64,000 nucleotides of DNA from Streptomyces qaidamensis (GTDB taxonomy: Bacteria > Actinomycetota > Actinomycetes > Streptomycetales > Streptomycetaceae), in the NCBI RefSeq assembly GCF_001611795.1, contig NZ_CP015098.1, positions 6,076,001 to 6,140,000 of the forward strand. Reading direction: 5' to 3'. The notes under the pieces are model-generated. The model had not been told where the DNA came from and did not search any database. It worked only from the letters and a program-made list of their open reading frames with translations. The position numbers and the translations under genes were made by a program. This document shows, in pieces, positions 50,069-58,575 of this stretch; position 1 is the stretch's first letter, and each line of letters opens with the position of its first letter.

Positions 50069-51868
50069 GTGGGTACACCCATGCCCGGGGGCGGTCGGCA
50101 CAGACGCCGGATACGCATCGCACTGCCCGTCGCCGCGGCCGGTGTCGCCGCCGCCGTGGCCGGCGCGCTGCTGACGACGTCCGCCGGTGCGGCCACCCCG
50201 CTGCCGCAGCCGACGGTCAAGCCCGCCGTCAGCTCGCCGTCGCTCGCCGAGCTGGAGAAGCGCGTCGCGGGCGCCATGGCCGGTGACGACATCGCCGGCA
50301 AGACGAGCAAGGCCGCGCTCACCGCGGGCACCGTCGCCGGCAGCATCGACCCGAAGGTCATCGGTGGCAACGAGACCACCATCAGCACGGCACCGTGGAT
50401 GACACAGCTCCACTACTACGACGACCGGGGCACCTCCACCACCGGCGACGACATCGGCTTCTTCTGCGGCGGCGCCGTCGTCGCGCCGACGAAGATCCTC
50501 ACCGCCGCGCACTGCGTCAAGGGCTACAACTGGAACGCCAACGGCGCCGTCGTCACCGGCACCGCCCAGCTGCCCTCGGACGACGGCACCGACCTGCACG
50601 GCGGCACCGTCACCGGCGTCTGGCGGCAGTGGAACCACCCGTCGTACAACGCGACGACCATCGACAACGACATCGCGGTGCTGACCCTGCCCGTCCCGGT
50701 CAAGGCCCCCCCGATCCGGATGACGACCTCCGGCGACACCACGTCGTACAAGGCCGGCACCAGCGCCAAGGTCTACGGCTGGGGCCGCACCAGCTCCACC
50801 AGCGAAGACATCTCCGAGACGCTGAAGACGGCCACGCTGCCCATGCAGTCGGACACGACCTGCTCCGGCGCGTACGGCAGCGACTTCGTCAAGGGCCACA
50901 TGGTCTGCGCGGGCAAGCCCGCCACCGGCAGCGACACCGGCACCGTCTCCGCCTGCAACGGCGACTCCGGCGGCCCCCTGGTCGTCAACAACCGGATCGT
51001 CGGTGTCGTCTCCTGGGGCGTGACCGACTGCGTGGCGAAGGGCGCCTACAGCGTCTTCGCCAAGGTCAGCTCCTACGTCGGCGCCGCCTACCCGCGCCTG
51101 GACGACACCAACATCAGCGGCGACCACAAGGCCGACCTCTGGGTGCGCAACGCTTCCACCAAGACCGGCTACTCGAAGGACTCCAAGGGCACGTCCTTCG
51201 CCGCCCGCGAGTCCTGGGGCAACTGGAACGGCGTGAACGTCGTCCTGCAGACGGACCTCGACCGCGACGGCTACCAGGACCTGGTCTACCGGCGCAGCAG
51301 CGACGGCGATGTCTTCTGGACGCACTACGTCATCTCCAGCGGCACCTGGTCCACCAAGCAGATCGCCGACAACTGGAAGACGCGCACCCGGATCATCACC
51401 CCCGGTGACGTCACCGGCGACTACCTGCCCGACCTGCTCTCGGTCGACTCGGCGGGCGTCCTGTGGATCTACCCGGGCAAGGGCAACGGCACCTTCGCGC
51501 CCCGCGTGAAGGTCGGCTCCGGCTGGAACCAGTACAACTCCGTGCGCGGCAAGGGCGACTACAACGGGGACGGCAAGACCGACCTGATCGCCCGCAGCAA
51601 GTCCGGCAGCGCCATCTACCTCTACAAGGGCACCGGCAAGGCCGGCTCTGGCGCCTTCTCGGCCCGGGTCAAGGTGCGCACCTGGGCCGGGTACAACGCC
51701 TTCGACGCCCCCGGCGACGTCACCGGCGACGGCAAGGCCGACTTCCTGGCCCGTACCCCCGGCGGCACGCTGTACCTGTACGCGGGCACCGGCAAGGGGA
51801 CAAGCGAGATCTTTGCCACAAGGAAGTCCGTGGGCACCGATTTCAAGCAGTACGACATCTTCGGCTGA
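50069..51868 (+). CDS. Secreted trypsin-like protease with FG-GAP repeats
   Basis: 599-residue exported protease. Signal peptide (RIRIALPVAAAGVAAAVAGA), a short pro-region, then a trypsin domain beginning 'VIGGNETT', with the catalytic His in 'ILTAAHCVKGYN', Asp in 'DNDIAVLTL' and Ser in 'SACNGDSGGPLVV'. The C-terminal 250 residues hold about five FG-GAP/VCBS repeats (DYNGDGKTDLIARSK, DVTGDGKADFLARTP), which bind Ca2+ and form a beta-propeller-like domain. GTG at 50069 with GAGGGGGG. Monocistronic. Such fusions occur in streptomycetes. Confidence 0.93.
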   Translation: MGTPMPGGGRHRRRIRIALPVAAAGVAAAVAGALLTTSAGAATPLPQPTVKPAVSSPSLAELEKRVAGAMAGDDIAGKTSKAALTAGTVAGSIDPKVIGGNETTISTAPWMTQLHYYDDRGTSTTGDDIGFFCGGAVVAPTKILTAAHCVKGYNWNANGAVVTGTAQLPSDDGTDLHGGTVTGVWRQWNHPSYNATTIDNDIAVLTLPVPVKAPPIRMTTSGDTTSYKAGTSAKVYGWGRTSSTSEDISETLKTATLPMQSDTTCSGAYGSDFVKGHMVCAGKPATGSDTGTVSACNGDSGGPLVVNNRIVGVVSWGVTDCVAKGAYSVFAKVSSYVGAAYPRLDDTNISGDHKADLWVRNASTKTGYSKDSKGTSFAARESWGNWNGVNVVLQTDLDRDGYQDLVYRRSSDGDVFWTHYVISSGTWSTKQIADNWKTRTRIITPGDVTGDYLPDLLSVDSAGVLWIYPGKGNGTFAPRVKVGSGWNQYNSVRGKGDYNGDGKTDLIARSKSGSAIYLYKGTGKAGSGAFSARVKVRTWAGYNAFDAPGDVTGDGKADFLARTPGGTLYLYAGTGKGTSEIFATRKSVGTDFKQYDIFG

Positions 51869-52075
51869 AATTGCAGGTGAGCGGGTTCCGGTCCGCTGCG
51901 ACCGCCACGCACTGTGCCCACCGCCGTACGCGGTGGGCGCAGTCCGTTGTGCAACCCTTTCCCGAGTTTCTCCGTCTGACCAGGTGGGGCGACGATAGTG
52001 CGAGGAAGGGTCTTCTCCGGCCACGCCTGGCACTGACCGCAGGGGGTAACCGACCGTAGAAGAGCTGAGGAGTAC
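51869..52075. other. Intergenic region before the LCP gene
   Basis: 207 bases with a weak hairpin (CACCGCCGTACGCGGTG near 51917). No gene. Confidence 0.45.
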
Positions 52076-53212
52076 ATGTCCGCCGAGAGCACACCCGACC
52101 CGGGGATACCGGGCGATACCGGTACCAGTGGAGCGCGCCACCGCGGCAAGGGCCGGCGCCGTAAGCCCCCGCAGCGCAACAAGGGCTTGATGATCACGGC
52201 CTGGACGGCCGCGGGCATCGTCGTGCTGGGCGGCACCGGAGCCGGATACCTGTACTTCAAGCTCAACGGCAACCTCAAGAGCGTCGACATCGACCAGGCC
52301 CTCGGCACGGACCGGCCCGAGAAGGCCGACAACGGCTCGGAGAACATCCTGGTCCTCGGCTCCGACACCCGCGCCGGCGGCAACAAGAAGCTCGGCGGCG
52401 GCACGGACGACGGCAGCGCCCGCTCCGACACGGCGATGATCGTGCACGTCTACAAGGGGCACAAGAAGGCCAGCGTGGTCTCCATCCCGCGCGACACGCT
52501 CATCGACCGTCCCGCGTGCACGGACACCAAGGGCAACGAGCACCCCGCCGCGCGCAGCGTGATGTTCAACTCCGCGTACTCCACCGGCGGGGCCGCCTGC
52601 GCCGTGAAGACCGTCGAGTCGATCACCGACCTGCGCATGGACCACTACCTGGAGGTCGACTTCGCCGGCTTCCAGAAGCTCATCGACGACCTCGGCGGCG
52701 TCGAGATCACCACGACCAAGAGCATCGACGACCCCGACAGCCATCTGAAGCTGGAGGCCGGCACCCACACGCTCGACGGCAAGCAGGCCCTCGGCCTGGT
52801 CCGCACCAGACACGGCGTCGGTGACGGCTCGGACCTGGGCCGGATCCAGCTCCAGCAGGCCTTCATCAAGGCCCTGGTCCACCAGATCAAGGACGTCGGT
52901 GTCTTCTCGGACCCGAAGAAGCTGCTCGACCTCGCGGAGACCGCGACCAAGACGGTGACGGCCGACTCCGACCTCGGCTCGGTCAACAAGCTCGCGTCCT
53001 TCGCGAACGGACTCAAGGGCATCAGCCCGTCCAACATGCACATGGTCACGATGCCGGTGGCCTACGACCCGGCCGACCCCAACCGCGTCCTCCTCCAGGA
53101 GAAGAAGGCCGACCAGATCTGGAAGGCCCTGGAGAACGACCGGCCGATCCCGAAGAGCGCGACAAAGGGCACGGCGAGCGGTGAGGCCAAGGGCGTCGTC
53201 AGCGGCTCCTGA
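52076..53212 (+). CDS. LytR-CpsA-Psr (LCP) family ligase
   Basis: 378-residue membrane-anchored enzyme that attaches polymers such as teichoic acids or glycans to peptidoglycan. Cytoplasmic basic N-terminus, one transmembrane helix (MITAWTAAGIVVLGGTGAGY), then the LCP domain with 'ILVLGSDTRAGG', 'RSDTAMIVHV' and the Arg-rich 'VSIPRDTLIDRP'. 'LVRTRHGVGDGSDLGRIQLQ' is the usual later motif. ATG at 52076 with GAGGAG. Confidence 0.94.
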   Translation: MSAESTPDPGIPGDTGTSGARHRGKGRRRKPPQRNKGLMITAWTAAGIVVLGGTGAGYLYFKLNGNLKSVDIDQALGTDRPEKADNGSENILVLGSDTRAGGNKKLGGGTDDGSARSDTAMIVHVYKGHKKASVVSIPRDTLIDRPACTDTKGNEHPAARSVMFNSAYSTGGAACAVKTVESITDLRMDHYLEVDFAGFQKLIDDLGGVEITTTKSIDDPDSHLKLEAGTHTLDGKQALGLVRTRHGVGDGSDLGRIQLQQAFIKALVHQIKDVGVFSDPKKLLDLAETATKTVTADSDLGSVNKLASFANGLKGISPSNMHMVTMPVAYDPADPNRVLLQEKKADQIWKALENDRPIPKSATKGTASGEAKGVVSGS

Positions 53213-53451
53213 GGGCCGCTCCCCGAAGGGGCGCGGGGAACTGCGCGACCAGCCTCGTACGACCCGCGGCCGCCCACGGAGATCCAGCGCCACCCTCGCC
53301 GGCGATCCGTTCCCGACCCGCGGGGAACAAACAACGGCAACCCCCGGTTTTGGGGATGGCCCCAGTCCTGGCAGACTGGTACGTCGGCTCCGGTTCACGC
53401 TCCCGCACCCCGCGGCAGCGACCCGGCGCCCTCCCGAACCTAGGAGACACC

Positions 53452-53673
53452 TTGAAGCGCGACATCCACCCCGAGTACGTCGAGACGCAGGTCAGCTGCA
53501 CCTGTGGCGCGTCGTTCACCACTCGCAGCACCATCGAGTCCGGCGCCATCCGCGCCGACGTCTGCTCCGAGTGCCACCCGTTCTACACGGGCAAGCAGAA
53601 GATCCTCGACACCGGTGGCCGTGTGGCCCGCTTCGAGGCCCGCTTCGGCAAGGCCGCCGGCTCCAAGAAGTAG
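53452..53673 (+). CDS. rpmE: Ribosomal protein bL31
   Basis: 73-residue bL31 of the zinc-binding (C+) type: CTCGASF and CSECHPFYTGKQK supply four Cys. TTG start at 53452 follows GGAGAC. The conserved 'MKRDIHPEYVETQVSCTCGA' begins there. Loss of zinc leads to replacement by a C- paralogue encoded elsewhere in many actinomycetes. Confidence 0.97.
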   Translation: MKRDIHPEYVETQVSCTCGASFTTRSTIESGAIRADVCSECHPFYTGKQKILDTGGRVARFEARFGKAAGSKK

Positions 53674-53685
53674 CGAGCCTCAATT

Positions 53686-53737
53686 CGCCGGTCCACGGCG
53701 CGCCCCCTCCACCGGGCGCTCCGGGACCGGCGTTTTT
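53686..53737 (+). terminator. Rho-independent terminator after rpmE
   Basis: CGCCGGTCC (53686-53694) pairs with GGACCGGCG (53724-53732) followed by TTTTT. It has an inner GGCGCGCC stem. Confidence 0.9.
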
Positions 53738-53779
53738 GGTCGCCCGCCCTTCACCCCCGTCCGTTCACAGGAGCCCAAG

Positions 53780-54856
53780 ATGTTCGAGGCCGTCGAGGAA
53801 CTCGTCGCCGAGCACGCCGACCTGGAGAAGAAGCTCGCCGATCCGTCGGTCCACTCCGACCAGGCCAACGCGCGCAAGCTGAACAAGCGGTACGCCGAGC
53901 TCACCCCGATCGTCGCCACGTACCGCTCCTGGAAGCAGACCGGCGACGACATCGAGACCGCGCGCGAACTGGGCGCCGACGACCCGGAGTTCGCCGCCGA
54001 GGTCAAGGAGCTGGAGAAGGCCCGCGAGGAGCTGACGGAGAAGCTGCGGCTTCTCCTCGTCCCGCGTGACCCCAGCGACGACAAGGACGTCATCCTGGAG
54101 ATCAAGGCGGGCGCGGGCGGCGACGAGTCGGCCCTGTTCGCCGGTGACCTGCTGCGCATGTATCTGCGCTACGCCGAGCGCGTCGGCTGGAAGACCGAGA
54201 TCATCGACGCCACCGAGTCCGAGCTGGGCGGCTACAAGGACGTCCAGGTCGCCGTGAAGACCAAGGGCGGCCAGGGTGCCACCGAGCCGGGCCAGGGCGT
54301 CTGGGCGCGGATGAAGTACGAGGGCGGCGTGCACCGCGTGCAGCGCGTGCCCGCGACGGAGTCCCAGGGCCGGATCCACACCTCCGCGGCCGGTGTGCTC
54401 GTCACGCCCGAGGCCGAGGAGGTCGACGTCGAGATCAACCCCAACGACCTGCGCATCGACGTCTACCGGTCCTCCGGGCCCGGCGGGCAGTCCGTGAACA
54501 CCACCGACTCCGCCGTGCGCATCACGCACATCCCGACCGGAGTCGTCGCCTCCTGCCAGAACGAGAAGAGCCAGCTGCAGAACAAGGAGCAGGCACTGCG
54601 TATCCTGCGCTCCAGGCTGCTCGCGGCGGCGCAGGAGGAAGCGGAGAGGGAGGCTGCCGACGCCCGCCGCAGCCAGGTCCGCACCGTCGACCGCTCCGAG
54701 AAGATCCGCACGTACAACTACCCGGAGAACCGCATCTCGGACCACCGCGTCGGCTTCAAGGCGTACAACCTGGACCAGGTCCTGGACGGCGACCTCGACG
54801 CGGTCATCCAGGCCTGCGTCGACGCGGACTCGGCTGCGAAGCTGGCGGCTGCGTAA
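53780..54856 (+). CDS. prfA: Peptide chain release factor 1
   Basis: 358-residue RF1 that reads UAA and UAG. Tripeptide PAT in 'RVPATESQGRIHTS', GGQ in 'RSSGPGGQSVNTTDSAVRIT', 'RTYNYPENRISDHR' at the end. Length is normal. ATG at 53780 with CAGGAG. The next gene is its methylase, prmC. Confidence 0.97.
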   Translation: MFEAVEELVAEHADLEKKLADPSVHSDQANARKLNKRYAELTPIVATYRSWKQTGDDIETARELGADDPEFAAEVKELEKAREELTEKLRLLLVPRDPSDDKDVILEIKAGAGGDESALFAGDLLRMYLRYAERVGWKTEIIDATESELGGYKDVQVAVKTKGGQGATEPGQGVWARMKYEGGVHRVQRVPATESQGRIHTSAAGVLVTPEAEEVDVEINPNDLRIDVYRSSGPGGQSVNTTDSAVRITHIPTGVVASCQNEKSQLQNKEQALRILRSRLLAAAQEEAEREAADARRSQVRTVDRSEKIRTYNYPENRISDHRVGFKAYNLDQVLDGDLDAVIQACVDADSAAKLAAA

Positions 54857-54895
54857 GGCACGCACGAGCACGTACGAGTAATACGGAGGACTTGC

Positions 54896-55741
54896 GTGAA
54901 CCTGCTGCTCGCGGAGGTGGCCCAGGCCACTCAGCGGCTCGCCGACGCCGGCGTGCCCTCGCCGCGTACCGACGCGGAGGAACTCGCCGCGTTCGTGCAC
55001 GGCGTCAAGCGCGGCGAGCTGCACTCCGTCAAGGACTCCGACTTCGACGCCCGCTACTGGGAGGTCATCGCCCGCCGCGAGGCCCGCGAACCGCTCCAGC
55101 ACATCACCGGGCGCGCCTACTTCCGCTACCTGGAACTCCAGGTCGGGCCCGGGGTGTTCGTGCCGCGGCCCGAGACGGAGTCCGTGGTCGGCTGGGCCAT
55201 AGACGCCGTACGGGCCATGGACGTCGTCGAGCCGTGCATCGTCGACCTGTGCACCGGCTCCGGCGCCATCGCGCTCGCCCTCGCCCAGGAGGTGCCGCGC
55301 TCGCGCGTGCACGCCGTGGAGCTGTCCGAGGACGCCCTGAAGTGGACCCGCAAGAACGTCGAGGGGTCCAGGGTCGACCTGCGGCAGGGCAACGCCCTCA
55401 CGGCCTTCCGGGACCTGGACGGCCAGGTCGACCTGGTCATCACCAACCCGCCCTACATCCCGCTCACCGAGTGGGAGTACGTCGCCCCCGAGGCGCGGGA
55501 CTACGACCCCGACATGGCCCTCTTCTCCGGCGAGGACGGCCTCGACCTCATCCGGGGCCTGGAACGCACCGCGCACCGGCTGCTGCGCCCGGGCGGCGTG
55601 GTCGTCGTCGAGCACGCCGACACCCAGGGCGGCCAGGTGCCGTGGATCTTCGCCGAGGACCGCGGCTGGACCGACGCGGCCGACCACCCGGACCTCAACA
55701 ACCGCCCGCGTTTCGCCACGGCCCGCAAGGCACTGCCGTGA
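54896..55741 (+). CDS. prmC: Release-factor glutamine methyltransferase
   Basis: 281-residue SAM methyltransferase that modifies the GGQ glutamine of release factors. Motif I 'VDLCTGSGAIALAL', catalytic 'VITNPPYIPLTEWEYVAPEA', N-terminal domain 'AREPLQHITGRAYFRYLELQ'. GTG at 54896 with GGAGGA. Same transcript as prfA. Confidence 0.96.
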   Translation: MNLLLAEVAQATQRLADAGVPSPRTDAEELAAFVHGVKRGELHSVKDSDFDARYWEVIARREAREPLQHITGRAYFRYLELQVGPGVFVPRPETESVVGWAIDAVRAMDVVEPCIVDLCTGSGAIALALAQEVPRSRVHAVELSEDALKWTRKNVEGSRVDLRQGNALTAFRDLDGQVDLVITNPPYIPLTEWEYVAPEARDYDPDMALFSGEDGLDLIRGLERTAHRLLRPGGVVVVEHADTQGGQVPWIFAEDRGWTDAADHPDLNNRPRFATARKALP

Positions 55742-55811
55742 GCACACCGGGCACCCCGCGCTCTTCGCGGACTTCATCCCAGCAGCACGTGTACGAGGAG
55801 GCCAGCTAAAG

Positions 55812-56459
55812 ATGGCACGGCGATACGACACCAACGACGCGACCGACCGTGTGACCGGTCTGCGCGAGGCAGCGTCCGCCGTCCGCCGTGGCGAGCTCGT
55901 GGTGCTGCCGACGGACACGGTGTACGGCATCGGCGCCGACGCGTTCTCCTCGGAGGCGGTCGCCGACCTGCTGGAGGCGAAGGGCCGGGGCCGCAACATG
56001 CCCACCCCCGTCCTCATCGGCTCCCCGAACACGCTGCACGGCCTCGTCACCGACTTCTCCGAGCTGGCCTGGGAACTGGTCGACGCGTTCTGGCCGGGAG
56101 CCCTGACGCTGGTCGCCCGGCACCAGCCGTCCCTCCAGTGGGACCTCGGGGACACCCGGGGCACGGTCGCCGTCCGCATGCCCCTGCACCCGGTCGCCAT
56201 CGAGCTGCTGACCGAGGTCGGTCCCATGGCCGTCTCCTCCGCCAACCTGACCGGCCACCCGGCGCCGGAGGACTGCGACGCCGCGCAGGAGATGCTGGGG
56301 GACTCCGTCTCCGTCTACCTCGACGGCGGCCCGACCCCCGGCATCGTGCCGTCGTCGATCGTCGACGTGACCCGTGAGGTGCCGCTGCTGCTGCGCGCCG
56401 GTGCCATCTCGGCGGACGAGCTGCGAAAGGTCGTACCCGACCTCGAGGTGGCGAATTGA
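55812..56459 (+). CDS. L-threonylcarbamoyladenylate synthase (Sua5/YwlC)
   Basis: 215-residue YrdC/Sua5-fold enzyme making threonylcarbamoyl-AMP for the t6A modification of tRNAs. 'ELVVLPTDTVYGIGADAFSS' and 'FWPGALTLVARHQPSLQ', 'GTVAVRMPLHPVAIELLTEV', 'GPMAVSSANLTGHPAPEDCD'. ATG at 55812 with GAGGAGGCC upstream. The stop overlaps the next TTG start (TTGA). Confidence 0.95.
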   Translation: MARRYDTNDATDRVTGLREAASAVRRGELVVLPTDTVYGIGADAFSSEAVADLLEAKGRGRNMPTPVLIGSPNTLHGLVTDFSELAWELVDAFWPGALTLVARHQPSLQWDLGDTRGTVAVRMPLHPVAIELLTEVGPMAVSSANLTGHPAPEDCDAAQEMLGDSVSVYLDGGPTPGIVPSSIVDVTREVPLLLRAGAISADELRKVVPDLEVAN

Positions 56460-57136
56460 CGGCCCCTGGATCGGGGCGTGGCATAGGCAACGGGGAAAGC
56501 GCGGCGGAGATCACGACGACCTTCGTGGGACTTCCGCGCGACAGCTTCCGCATCCTCCACGTCAGCACCGGCAACGTGTGCCGCTCGCCCATCACCGAGC
56601 GGCTGACCCGCCATGCGGTGCGGGAGCGGCTCGGCATCCTGGGCGGCGGGCTGATCGTGGAGAGCGCGGGCACCTGGGGTCACGAGGGCGCGCCCATGGA
56701 GTCCCACGCGGAGACCGTCCTGGCCGACTTCGGCGCGGACGCCTCCGGCTTCACCGGGCGCGAGCTCCTCGACGAGCACGTGATCCGCGCCGACCTGGTG
56801 CTGACCGCCACCAGGGACCACCGGGCGCAGGTCATCTCCATGGGGCACTCGGCGGGCCTGCGGACCTTCACGCTCAAGGAGTTCACCCGTCTGGTCAAGG
56901 CCATCGACCCGGCGACCCTGCCGCCCCTGGAGGAGGGCGTGGTCATCCGCGCGCGTGCCCTGGTCCGGGCCGCGGCCGCTCTACGCGGGTGGCTGCTCGC
57001 GCCGACCGCCGAGGCGGACGAGGTCTACGACCCCTATGGCGCGCCCCTGACGTTCTTCCGTTCCATCGGGGACGAGATACACCAGGCACTCGATCCGGTC
57101 GTCACGGCCCTGACGGGCGTCCCCGCAAAGATGTAA
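56456..57136 (+). CDS. LMW protein-tyrosine-phosphatase-like protein, nucleophile Cys replaced by Ser
   Basis: 226-residue protein of the low-molecular-weight PTP fold. The P-loop reads HVSTGNVCRSP, where the usual first Cys (CxGNxCRSP) is Ser (codon AGC, 56564-56566); the second Cys, Arg and Ser remain, as does an Asp in 'VYDPYGAP'. Without the nucleophile it is unlikely to act as a normal phosphatase. It is longer than the ~150-residue family norm. TTG start at 56456 overlaps the Sua5 stop. Confidence 0.9.
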   Translation: MTAPGSGRGIGNGESAAEITTTFVGLPRDSFRILHVSTGNVCRSPITERLTRHAVRERLGILGGGLIVESAGTWGHEGAPMESHAETVLADFGADASGFTGRELLDEHVIRADLVLTATRDHRAQVISMGHSAGLRTFTLKEFTRLVKAIDPATLPPLEEGVVIRARALVRAAAALRGWLLAPTAEADEVYDPYGAPLTFFRSIGDEIHQALDPVVTALTGVPAKM

Positions 57137-57207
57137 CAGCCGAGCGCCCCGGGGGCCCCGGGCCTACATTGGACGTACGTCAGCGTCGACGCCGCCCGGA
57201 GCCCATC

Positions 57208-58446
57208 ATGACGGTCACCCCTGCCATCCAGGCCGACGTCCTGCGCCGCCAGGACCCCGAGCTCGCCGACATCCTGCTCGGCGAGCGGGAGCGGCAGTCG
57301 ACCACGCTCCAGCTGATCGCCGCGGAGAACTTCAGCTCCCCGGCCGTACTGGCCGCCCTCGGGTCACCGCTGGCCAACAAGTACGCCGAGGGCTACCCGG
57401 GGGCGCGGCATCACGGCGGCTGCGAGTTCGCCGACGTCGCCGAGCGCCTCGCCGTGGAGCGGGCGAAGGCCCTCTTCGGCGCCGACCACGCCAACGTCCA
57501 GCCGCACTCGGGCTCTTCGGCGGTGCTCGCCGCCTACGCCGCCCTGCTGCGCCCCGGCGACACCGTCCTCGCCCTCGGCCTGCCCTACGGCGGGCACCTC
57601 ACGCACGGCTCACCCGCCAACTTCTCCGGCCGCTGGTTCGACTTCGTCGGCTACGGGGTGGACGCCGAGTCGGGGTTCATCGACCACGAGCAGGTGCGCA
57701 CCCTGGCCCGCACCCGCCGGCCCAAGGCGATCGTGTGCGGCTCCATCGCCTACCCCCGGCACCTCGACTACGCCTTCTTCCGCGAGGTCGCCGACGAGGT
57801 GGGCGCCTACCTCATCGCGGACGCCGCGCACCCCCTCGGGCTCGTCGCCGGGGGAGCGGCGCCGAATCCGGTGCCGTACGCGGACATCGTCTGCGGGACC
57901 ACCCACAAGGTGCTGCGGGGCCCGCGGGGCGGCTTGATCCTGTGCCGGGCGGAGCTGGCCGAGCGGGTCGACCGGGCGGTGTTCCCTTTCACACAGGGCG
58001 GTGCGCAGATGCACACCATCGCCGCGAAGGCGGTCGCGTTCGGGGAGGCGGCAACACCGGCGTTCGCCGCGTACGCCCATCAGGTGGTGGCGAATGCGCG
58101 CGTTCTGGCGGCCCGGCTGGCCGCGGCGGGCATGGTCGTCACCACGGGAGGCACGGACACCCACCTGATCACCGCCGACCCGGCGCCGCTCGGCGTCGAC
58201 GGGCGCACGGCCCGGGGCCGTCTGGCCGCGGCGGGCCTGGTCATGGACTGCTGCGCCCTGCCGCACGCGGACGCCCGGGGGCTGCGGCTCGGCACGGCCG
58301 CGGTCACCACGCAGGGCATGGGCGAGCGGGAGATGGCCAGGATCGCCGAGCTGCTCGCCGGGGTGCTCAAGGGCGTGACGGAGACCTCAAGGGCACGTGA
58401 AGATGTGCGGGAGCTGGCCGGTGGATTTCCGCCGTATCCGGCGTGA
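57208..58446 (+). CDS. glyA: Serine hydroxymethyltransferase
   Basis: 412-residue PLP enzyme interconverting serine and glycine with folate. 'LQLIAAENFSSPAVLAALGS', 'NKYAEGYPGARHHGGCEFAD', PLP Lys in 'CGTTHKVLRGPRGG', 'GGTDTHLITADPAPLGVDGR'. The Lys context CGTTHKVL differs slightly from the usual TTTTHKTL, suggesting a second SHMT type. ATG at 57208 with CGGAG. A -10-like box near 57165 suggests its own promoter. Confidence 0.94.
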   Translation: MTVTPAIQADVLRRQDPELADILLGERERQSTTLQLIAAENFSSPAVLAALGSPLANKYAEGYPGARHHGGCEFADVAERLAVERAKALFGADHANVQPHSGSSAVLAAYAALLRPGDTVLALGLPYGGHLTHGSPANFSGRWFDFVGYGVDAESGFIDHEQVRTLARTRRPKAIVCGSIAYPRHLDYAFFREVADEVGAYLIADAAHPLGLVAGGAAPNPVPYADIVCGTTHKVLRGPRGGLILCRAELAERVDRAVFPFTQGGAQMHTIAAKAVAFGEAATPAFAAYAHQVVANARVLAARLAAAGMVVTTGGTDTHLITADPAPLGVDGRTARGRLAAAGLVMDCCALPHADARGLRLGTAAVTTQGMGEREMARIAELLAGVLKGVTETSRAREDVRELAGGFPPYPA

Positions 58447-58575
58447 GCCGGGGTAAGCGCATCAGGGTGCACAGCCACTCGTGCAACCATCGTCGCTACC
58501 CGGAAGTCCCCACTCATATGCGCGCATCGCTAGGGTGTGGGGCTGTGATGGCCAGCGAGACCTGTGGGGAAGCCC

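Noticed and set aside
49688..53398. Very long open frame on the minus strand opposite rho, protease and LCP genes
   Set aside because: It spans several well-supported genes on the other strand. Its translation is Val/Gly/Ala/Arg-rich without motifs, as expected from GC-biased codon positions.
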